Origin: Stereocaulon alpinum | Lineage: Eukaryota; Ascomycota; Lecanoromycetes; Lecanorales; Stereocaulaceae | Length of the DNA: 64,000 nucleotides | Direction: 5' to 3' | Assembly (NCBI GenBank): GCA_018257865.1 | Contig: JAEUBA010000008.1 | Location: 434,001-498,000 of the forward strand | Shown here: piece after piece, positions 56,698 to 64,000 of the stretch | How positions within the stretch are numbered: position 1 is the stretch's first letter | Layout: each line of letters begins with the position of its first letter | Translations under genes and position numbers: made by a program | The notes under the pieces: model-generated | Database searches by the model: none | What the model was told of the DNA's origin: nothing | What the model saw: the letters and a program-made list of their open reading frames with translations, nothing else

Positions 56698-57418
56698 TCA
56701 CAATTGCACCGCTGTTGCACAAGCCGAGTACGTGCTGGCGACATTATCAATTAGATTCATAATCCGTCCGTCAGTGGAGAGCTCATCAAGCACATCTGCG
56801 TTATCTTCAGCAACATAGGCGCGACCATTGCCATCATAGATAACGTCATTGGCATTTACCAAGCCTGCGCCGATATTCTCTACTGGGCCAGTTGCTTCTC
56901 CTTGTGACTGGTAGGCCTCTCGAGGGTCAGCGTTACTGGTTGGGTTTTTCTAGGACATTCCTAGTGGATCACCCAACCTTCCTCGCGGCTTGATAAGGAT
57001 ATCTACATATATGTAGGATGACTCTAGGCATACATGTAATGAGTGGAGTACGACCAAACGTCACACCTAGAGCGTTGGCAGAGTAAAGCACCCATCCCGT
57101 TCTTTGACTTGGTTGACGTCTGGAAACGTTGGCTTAGCCCCGACTTCACAGTCTGCTAGCAGCACTTAAAGTATGTTCAGCGTTGCCATACCATGCAGCC
57201 CAGCAGTCTTTGATATAGCAGTAAGAAGGTTGACTTTCACCGGAGGGATGACAGTGCCACTTCCTCTGCGTTGGAAGGAGGTCCGGGGTCGAAAAAGATT
57301 GAGGGCGGCTGGATGCGACTTTGTTGTAAGCCGATGCTGGTCCTCGGTACGGCGATTGGAAAAGTGAGACAGCTGACACTGAAATGAAAAATCGAGAGAC
57401 TCTGAAACAGAACTTCAC
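56698..57418 (-). pseudogene. SMP-30/gluconolactonase-like relic
   Basis: Separate frames on one strand line up in the order of a fungal secreted six-bladed propeller of the SMP-30/gluconolactonase type. An N-terminal hydrophobic start and FSTPDLLPTQ lie near 57.42-57.27 kb, YSANALGVTFG near 57.05 kb, and GLVNANDVIYDGNGRAYVAE plus VLDELSTDGRIMNLIDN at 56.92-56.72 kb, ending in TGA at 56698-56700. Stops and frameshifts separate the pieces and no splice pattern I tried joins them. The family assignment is from memory of the motif series. Confidence 0.55.
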
Positions 57419-57545
57419 TCGGAAACCCTTGTGAGGTGTCTTCAGGTTTGTCGATGAGTAAGCAAACTCGCCAACTGGGGTATCATCATTATCCCGTGAG
57501 CACCTCGCAGAGACACATTAGCCCATACGTAGACGAGTCAAGCCG

Positions 57546-58676
57546 TCAAACTCTGAGTCCATCCAAACCTCTATAGAACACCCCGAAATTTCCATTTCCG
57601 TCCTTCTGTTCACCTGGCTCCATGACGGCAAACACGACGGTGTCCCACCACCCTTCACCAAACTCAATTTCTTCAAAGATCTCTTTCCAACACTGGACAA
57701 CTTCTTCCCTTGGATTACCAAATGCACCGCATCCCAGTGCTCCAAGGACAAGTGTCCTGTGTTTCCGTACTGCTGCAATACGTAGAACCACCCTCATCTT
57801 CTCCTTCATCATTTCTCGATCTTGTTTATATCTGTACCTCTCCCTTCCCGCAGCGTCATACACGATATCTGGCCCACGGATAGCAGCAACACTAACACAG
57901 CTGACGACGGGTAGATCTTCCGGTTGGGAGAAGTCCAGGAGGTCATGCCCTTGCGCCATGTTCTCTCTTATCACAACCACTGTTGGACTGTAGATAGCTC
58001 CTGCTTCCGGTATGGGGTAGAAACGTGTCTTGAGCGTGAACGGTAGGCTGGAGCGGTAGCACATTGCTTCTTCCTGAGCAAGAGCACCATGCTCCCACCC
58101 ACCCCCAGCGTGATATGCATTGGCCATGTTGAGGATAAGGACCGGCTTAGACATCGGTGTAGAAGCGGTAGCAGCTGTTCTCGAGGACATTGAAAGTGCG
58201 GCATCTATACTATCACTGTTGATAACGCGGATCTTGGTCGATGGTAGTTTAGGACAACAGTGTCGTGCGAGGCGAAAAAGGTTATCAGGGTCGTAGAGTT
58301 CGCCTCTTGGTAGTGCATTGGGGGTACACTTCAGCACGTTAGGCAGCACGGCCTTCGTCTCTACAGCGACTTGGGCAAGCATAGCGCTGCTTCTGGAGGA
58401 CTGGGACGACTTGAGTGTAGGAGGGGGCCGGTTGAGGTTAGAACGACGTTCGGTGTGTAGGTTGAGGTTCGAGACACCCTTTGCAGCACCAGCTATCTCT
58501 CTCTTCTCAGTACGCGATGCCTTTGTCCCGATATGAGAGGTTGGGAAGAAGTATGGCGAGGTCGTGCTGCCGCTGCTGAAGCCATGTATTGGAGCGAAGA
58601 AGGCAGAGGTCAGCTTGCTTTGTATGAGACCAGTAATCTTGTGTTGAGGACGCGGGTCCTCGTCGTCTTCTGTCAT
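57546..58676 (-). CDS. Microbial-type poly(ADP-ribose) glycohydrolase
   Basis: A single-exon 376-residue protein with a microbial-type PARG domain (macrodomain fold, residues ~120-370) that cleaves ADP-ribose chains from proteins. The PARG signature is intact: AGGGWEHGALAQEEAMC, that is GGG, a short spacer, then QEE, where the second Glu is catalytic in the family. Other supporting phrases are VLILNMANAYHAGG, PVVSCVSVAAI and LVLGALGCGAFGNP. The N-terminus is disordered and contains LIQSKLTSAFF, which resembles a PCNA-binding box with one extra residue; I would not rely on it. It is convergent with nothing close and divergent from the NmrA relic at 59.2 kb. Confidence 0.88.
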   Translation of the reverse strand: MTEDDEDPRPQHKITGLIQSKLTSAFFAPIHGFSSGSTTSPYFFPTSHIGTKASRTEKREIAGAAKGVSNLNLHTERRSNLNRPPPTLKSSQSSRSSAMLAQVAVETKAVLPNVLKCTPNALPRGELYDPDNLFRLARHCCPKLPSTKIRVINSDSIDAALSMSSRTAATASTPMSKPVLILNMANAYHAGGGWEHGALAQEEAMCYRSSLPFTLKTRFYPIPEAGAIYSPTVVVIRENMAQGHDLLDFSQPEDLPVVSCVSVAAIRGPDIVYDAAGRERYRYKQDREMMKEKMRVVLRIAAVRKHRTLVLGALGCGAFGNPREEVVQCWKEIFEEIEFGEGWWDTVVFAVMEPGEQKDGNGNFGVFYRGLDGLRV

Positions 58677-59180
58677 AACGGTTTCAGACCTGGTGTCAGC
58701 ATCGTTGATGAGTGCTCAAGGATCCATGAGTGTTTGTGGAAAGTCAACACCTCAAGGCTACAGCTTACTAGTAGCAGGACAAACCCTAAATCTTGGCAAG
58801 GCTTGAGAAATGGAACATCCAAAAAGAGACTTGTACGATACTGTACATTACTTTGGGCTTGAGTAATCTCAGACTCTCGGGCCTTGACTTGTACTATCTT
58901 GTGTCGTTCTAAGATATGGATCACTACTATTCGGAGCAGGAAACACAATATACATGCACAAGGCTCCGATCGATTTCTAAGTGAGAGGATTGCGAGGCCA
59001 GACTCCAATCATAAGGTTGTGTAAAAAGCGTTGAGATGATTATATGTCCGAGTGACTGCTTAGAGAAATCACCCGCTCTTTAGGCAGTACTCCAGCATGT
59101 AGCTTTCCACTTGCAGCTCCGTCCAATTCGAATGTTCTCACCGCACCCTTTCTCAACTCCTATATCAACGTAACAACCAC
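58677..59180. other. PARG upstream region
   Basis: No gene seen; presumably the PARG promoter. Confidence 0.5.
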
Positions 59181-59929
59181 GTGACTCATCACAGGTGCCA
59201 CAGACGGCCTCGGAGGCGGCGTCTTCGAACAATTGCTGAAGCACATACCGGATTTCGACATCGCAGCAAGTTCATTACGGCCAGAGGCAGCAAAGAAGAT
59301 GGGAGTGGGACATGTATGATCAAATTCAAACCTAGCAATGGTATATCATTGATGTGCAACAGGTATACTACACATCGTTGGCTTGGGGAGGGCATTCGTC
59401 AGACCCCAAGATCGCTATGCAAGCATCCCGCTATATCTATGCAAAGATACGAAAGAGTATCTAGACCTTGCACTGTATCAATCATAAGGCATTGTCAAAG
59501 TGAAACAGCTCAGGCGTTATGTACACATCAATCCGCGAAGCGATCTTCGCCGAAGCATATCCCCTGTTCATCAATTACCACCAAACCTCGAAAGTCTTAT
59601 GTGTGCCCAATGACGGTCCGGTTGCATATGCCTCTAGAGTTGAGCTCGTTGAGGCAACAGCTAATCTGATATTGAAAGATGGGTATGAGAAAGAGATCGT
59701 GCGGTTGACGGGGCTGAAAGCCATCATGTCACCTGTCCTGGTTGCAAGTATAAATGAAGTAGCTAGCAAGTATATCGTCGTAGGGACTCTGCCACCTACC
59801 AATAATGCAAAGGCGAGTGCGGAGGATGATGACGGAGCGAAAAGCGAGTGGTGGTTTGAGAAGAGGGTTTCGTGGTACGAGAGCGTTGCGAACCGGGACG
59901 GTAAGACCGTGGATCCGCTGATGGGATAG
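59181..59929 (+). pseudogene. NmrA-like NAD(P)-binding protein relic
   Basis: The first part reads LITGATDGLGGGVFEQLLKH then FDIAASSLRPEAAKKM, a dinucleotide-binding Rossmann start, but no in-frame ATG precedes it. The part equivalent to about 40 residues after it is missing. YYTSLAWGGHSSDPKIAMQ follows in another frame, then a stop-filled stretch, then an open 136-codon frame from 59519 (MYTSIREAIFAEAYPLFINY ... VSWYESVANRDGKTVDPLMG), which is the C-terminal half of the family. I read it as a gene with lost start, internal deletion and frameshift. The 136-codon piece might still be transcribed. Confidence 0.68.
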
Positions 59930-60495
59930 CTGCTTGAGAGGACGCTGAAGGATGGTAGGCAAGTTGTTAGAGAGCTGCTTGCGGCTGTTCTGGAGTATAT
60001 CTGGTATTAGAATTATAAAAAGATTTAGTAAGGTGTCTTGTCTGCTTCTTTCGTCGTGATCATGACAATGTCGAGGTCAACTTGCTGCATGTTTCCGATA
60101 TTCCTTTGGGCCTTGGAAGTCCGACTTTGCAGATTCCTGGGGCTCCTGAGCGGAAGATCGTCCACTCTAGGCCCAGAAGAGGGCAAATACCATTAATCGC
60201 GATGGCTGTTCAAGCAAGACTTTCTTCCAATTTCTCGCTTGGGGGTTAGGAAGGCCTAGAATTCCAGCTCGAGCAAAATGCTAATCTTAATAGCTTCCAT
60301 TATACTTGTGCCTTTGGTGTACCGCAGCAATCGACAATGGAAGATAAGGTGGCCCAGTAATGAATGGCATGTCGATGCTCTCGCTCATACGAGTTTTATA
60401 TTGAGTGCACGTAAGCTTTAAATATGCGCTCTGGGATACACTAATGCGGGCCACTCACGCCCTAGGTGATAGCTACATCCCATATTCGGTCCGTC
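59930..60495. other. Convergent spacer
   Basis: Between the NmrA relic and the C2H2 gene; no gene seen. Confidence 0.6.
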
Positions 60496-61710
60496 TCATG
60501 ATGGCTGGTCTGGCATTGGTTCATCCACCGGTACTTGAGGTATTCGGTACCATGGTGTAGGTCCTGACATAGGCAGCATCGGCTGCGGTAGATCCCCTAA
60601 AAGCTGCTGAACATTTTGGGCGGGCTCCCCCTTATCATGAGCATTTGCGAGCTCCGCTTCCATGACGTTCGCTAGAATCAACTCTTTAGCCATCCATTCT
60701 TTCTTCCTTTTATCCTCCAAAGCTTCCACCTCTTCACGCAGTTCATTGCCATCTTCTAGAGCCCAATGTACTTGTCGACGCAAGAGCCGGAATAGCTGAT
60801 CTGGAGGCATGGACATCTCCTCTTCGGTGAACTGTACATCGGCTGGATATTCGAAAGGGGGAACTGGTAGGTTTTCAACATCGACGTCGGTATTCGCGTA
60901 AATAGTGGCATCGTCGTCGACCTCATCGTCACCGTTGCTGTGGCCATCATCGCGTGGCTTGGACTTGATGGTAAGCTTCAATCTGGGTGCTTTGGGCGCG
61001 ATCGAGCCGTAACCTTTTGGAACAGGGTCGGAAGGCCTTAGTGCTTCGGTCTCGTGTACTGTCCTCATATGCTTTGCTAGTGCATCTGAGCGTGTGAAAG
61101 ATCGGTCACATTCTAGAATATTTTAGCAGAGTAACAGCCAGTCCACAATAGTCGTACCTGGTAGATGGCAGTAGAATGGCTTTTCCTTTGTATGACTTCG
61201 CATATGAGCTTTGAGGGCATATCCGCTGGCGTGTGCGCTACTTGTATTCTCTTTCTTGTTGCATCCCTCCCACTCGCATGCATATCTCTTCTTGTTCTTC
61301 CCAATATGCTCATCGTGAACATGCTGCACCAGGTTGTCCATATTACCCAAATCGCCCACGGTACATTCACGCCACTTGCATATAGTGACTTGCTCTGGTG
61401 GTTGGGTAAGTAAGGAATCGTCTTCAGGGAATCCGAGTACTTTGTCGCCCATTGGCGAGGACGGCACGCTTCCGGTGGTGTCTGACGAGATGTCACCGAG
61501 ATCCTCTGGGATTTGAGGGGCTGGCGTTGACTGGTGTGAGTATTGGCCCACCCGGCGGCGCTTCACCGATGGCATTAGGTGGGTGTCATCGTGAGGTAGA
61601 GTCTCCGGCGACTGGTCCCTTTCCTCTTTGATATCTTCTCCAAACTCGCTGGACCCGTGAGATGAGAGCTGGGAAGAGAGCGCGGATTCCTCTGCCATGT
61701 CGGACATCAT
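60496..61710 (-). CDS. Three-finger C2H2 zinc-finger protein with coiled-coil tail
   Basis: Two exons join in phase: 61710-61158 and 61112-60496 (45-nt intron with donor GTACGA and acceptor TAG), giving 389 residues. The intron falls inside a zinc finger. Three fingers occupy about residues 105-205: CKWRECTVGDLGNMDNLVQH (a Gli-like long finger), CEWEGCNKKENTSSAHASGY, and FYCHLPECDRSFTRSDALAK ending HMRTVH, joined by SHTKEKP. HETEALRPSDPVPK follows directly and is strongly conserved-looking in fungal relatives. The rest is acidic, with a likely coiled coil (ELREEVEALEDKRKKEWMAKE). It is probably a chromatin-associated or transcription factor; I cannot name the complex with certainty. Divergent from the 96-residue gene. 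Confidence 0.87.
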
Positions 61711-61932
61711 GCAAGCTGCTGGTAGTATGTGTCACAAAGCAATGCTGGCTAGAGTCAATCAATGAATGACCTTGCGATTCGAGATCGCAGGTTGCTGTTA
61801 TCCATTGCTTCTACCACACAGCTTAGTATGACGACATACATGGTCGTCAGATCATTTTCTACAAGGACTCCACACTGAAGATCATCCACTTCCTCCACAT
61901 TTTACGCTACAATTGTTGAACACCGCCAAGCG
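61711..61932. promoter_or_regulatory. Bidirectional promoter region, C2H2 / 96-residue gene
   Basis: 222 bp between divergent start codons; no motif identified. Confidence 0.45.
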
Positions 61933-62223
61933 ATGTCTCCTAACACCGGACAGGGACTGGCTTCGTACTTCGAGGAGAAGAGACCATACGATAAGGAGGA
62001 TATAAGAGCTGTCGTCGAGTTCCTGGCGGAAAAGAGGACCATGGAGGAACAGGACCCTGAAACAGCACACACTGAAACAAAGCAAACTGCCCCAGAAGAG
62101 ACGCAAGACTCTCTAAGTGTACCAAATGCGGAGCTTAGGGCAATATCAAAACAGCTCGAGGCGAGCAAGCTAAGCAATTCCAAAAATGATTCGGAGAAAG
62201 AGAATCCAAAAGGGAAGAAATGA
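61933..62223 (+). CDS. Small charged protein
   Basis: A 96-residue single-exon frame starting MSPNTGQGLASYFEEKRPYDK and ending KENPKGKK. It is highly charged and Glu/Lys/Thr-rich, with a likely helix (KEDIRAVVEFLAEKRTMEEQ) and a second (NAELRAISKQLEASKL). It has no signal peptide or membrane segment. The composition differs from random frames here and it shares a divergent promoter with the C2H2 gene, so I think it is real. Function unknown. Confidence 0.6.
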   Translation: MSPNTGQGLASYFEEKRPYDKEDIRAVVEFLAEKRTMEEQDPETAHTETKQTAPEETQDSLSVPNAELRAISKQLEASKLSNSKNDSEKENPKGKK

Positions 62224-62721
62224 ACGGACAAGGAGTTCAATAGCAAGTGGCTGGGTACACTAGGACGAAGATAGATGCAATCGTGATGGTACGTTCGGCA
62301 AGACGTTGATGTCTGAAGTAAACGCTCGTCGCTCACTCAAGGGCAGTATGTCCGGAATCCCACGATTTGACCCTGTGATGCTTTAAGCCTTTCCTGCTGG
62401 GCCCTAGGCTGCCGTCAAAGACTTCAAAGACTCTATGCTTCCACACCCAGCATCTTAACAATTTGGTAAGCTACACCAATCCCAGGTCTTCCTTGCCTCT
62501 TCACATGATGAGCAAAACTCAAGAATTCTGCAATTCGGAAGGCTTCATTTGTGCAGCCGCTAGTCGACAAATTGAATATTACACTTGATCTGAACGACGA
62601 ACAAGATTGGACTGCAATTCTCATATTGTTGTCGAGCAACTGCTGACAGATCTACTAGTTTGCACGACCATAGACACGATTTGAAGTCATAACTGAGAAG
62701 CAACCATGTATTATCAGTAGC
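62224..62721. other. Spacer
   Basis: No gene seen. Confidence 0.6.
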
Positions 62722-63560
62722 TTATGAACGTTCTGCTTTCACTATGCTCGTGAGCTGCTGTGACACTGAAGTTGCTTCCCTCTCGCCTTTCAACTGCTTA
62801 AAACCTTCCTTGCACTTTCCCTTCCCCACCGAAACCAAATCCAAAGCTACCTTGACACCATCTAGGGGGCTTTTCGTACCTCTAAGGCAGTCTTGAGATG
62901 AACAGGACGTGCTACGTATGATCATCTGTCTGGTTCCGCTTCCGCATTTTCGACCGTTAGAGCGTTCAGGACCGTCTTGCTAACAGGGTAGAATACATTC
63001 TGGAAGGCGGAAGATTGTCGGTGGATGATAGGTGAGAGGGGTGCGAACCAAGGATACAATTGTGAATTGGGGGTCTTGATAGGTCCATTTCACTGGAGGT
63101 AGAAATTTTCACATTGCGAGAGCAACGCCGGTAATGTTGTTATTGAAGGTCCTGGTGTAGCTCGTTACAAAGCTCGAATGGCCTACTTCTTCGAGGGCGA
63201 CGATTCCAGCGTTATTGACGAAGATGTCAGATTATCCATATCTTTGTCGAACGTACTTCTCCGCTGCCTTGATCTTCCGTTCGCAAGCAAAATATAAACC
63301 GACAAATTCGATCTTAGCTTGCGAAATCAATCCCTTTCAGCCCCTCGACTGCCGATGTCCAGCTCTTCATGTTGCGGGCTGCACGAAGAGAGCGATCCGA
63401 GAGAAAGTGAGTGGTTTAGACTTGGGTTTTGGAGAAGCCTGTCGCATGTTTCTTTCTGATGGTAAGCACCTTCCTTGGTGATGTCCTGAGCGTTGATCAA
63501 TCTCAATTGCTGGGCATGGTGGGCGTCGAAAGTCTGTAGGATGATTTCTGAATACATGAT
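62722..63560 (-). pseudogene. Short-chain dehydrogenase/reductase relic
   Basis: Minus-strand frames in order follow an SDR: QKETCDRLLQNPSL, then SARNMKSWTSAVEGLKGID, KIEFVGL then KIKAAEKYVRQRYG with an in-frame stop, then SDIFVNNAGIVALEEVG (the NNAG motif) and SYTRTFNNNITGVALAM. After more stops come YPVSKTVLNALTVENAEAE (the YxxxK active-site region, with its Tyr and Lys still readable) and RGTKSPLDGVKVALDLVSVG near the end. At least two stops and several frameshifts break it. Total length (~840 bp) equals a full SDR gene. Confidence 0.65.
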
Positions 63561-64000
63561 GGGTGATGATTTATGGGGTGTTGAATCAGGCATACACAAG
63601 GGCATCGTTCACCCTTATATGGTCAGACACGCTCGGATTTTGCGATCCATCGCTAAACTCCTCCAGCTCGGAATCGGCGAGCATAGGGATTTCAGGCGCT
63701 CTCGGCGCATCTATTGGGCCTCAAAGCGTTGATGACGCGGAATAAGTGTAAAGTCCGATCCGGTAACGGCAATACGGGTCAACATGAGTCTGTCAATGGC
63801 GTAATGCTTTCCCTGTTACAGCACTACGTAGATACGAGGTTGACTATTGGCTAGTCGACATCATATTGATCCTACTCCGTCAACGGGAGGAGAGTGGAGG
63901 ACCGAGTATATCAAAAGAAGCTAGCCCCACCTCATCGTCTAGATATAGTTAGCTCAATGCGGCTATAGTAACAACATCGCACGGAAATCATGCTCGCTTG
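63561..64000. other. Window end, no supported gene
   Basis: Short frames only. Confidence 0.5.

Overview
The window reads as nuclear DNA of a filamentous ascomycete (Pezizomycotina; Dothideomycetes is my best guess, from the decayed F-box family and the gene set). Protein genes carry 45-77 nt introns with GTATGT/GTAAGT-like donors and CTAAC/CTGAC branch sites. GC-balanced gene DNA alternates with two extremely TA-rich blocks (about 6.6-13.0 kb and 31.6-40.15 kb) whose pattern fits repeat-induced point mutation (RIP).

Left arm (1-6.6 kb): a small spliced hypothetical gene, tRNA ligase TRL1 divergent from an ankyrin-repeat gene, and a five-exon mitochondrial 2-oxodicarboxylate carrier. Repeat block 1 begins about 260 bp upstream of the carrier start codon. 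Centre (13-31.6 kb): DNA2 (5 exons), a 924-residue repeat-rich protein, an RNase P/MRP subunit RPP40-like gene (6 exons) divergent from the THO subunit THOC3/TEX1 (with a GC-AG intron), a broken F-box gene carrying a mariner-type MITE, and a second F-box-like gene.

The two repeat blocks are inverted copies of one 6.4-kb DNA transposon with about 50-bp terminal inverted repeats and a hairpin just inside each end. Reading through the TAA/TAG/TGA stops that RIP would create, each copy carries a degenerate DDE-type transposase (D, D and E visible in both copies) and a second reading frame on the opposite strand. Copy 2 also holds two nested LINE-family insertions with target-site duplications: a 5'-truncated Tad/I-like ORF2 3' end, and a 1.2-kb retroposon that is almost entirely one 382-codon frame.

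Right arm (40-64 kb): a C2H2 regulator, a long gene-poor stretch with a possible small secreted protein, F-box relics, the splicing factor CLF1, a 2EXR/F-box-like gene, a small membrane protein, a microbial-type PARG, a three-finger C2H2 protein divergent from a 96-residue charged protein, and three relic enzyme genes (SMP-30-like, NmrA-like, SDR-like) broken by stops and frameshifts. The live genes are mainly housekeeping functions in RNA processing (TRL1, RPP40, THOC3, CLF1) and genome maintenance (DNA2, PARG); around them lie dead transposons and dead accessory genes. I saw no operons, CRISPR arrays, rRNA or convincing tRNA genes.
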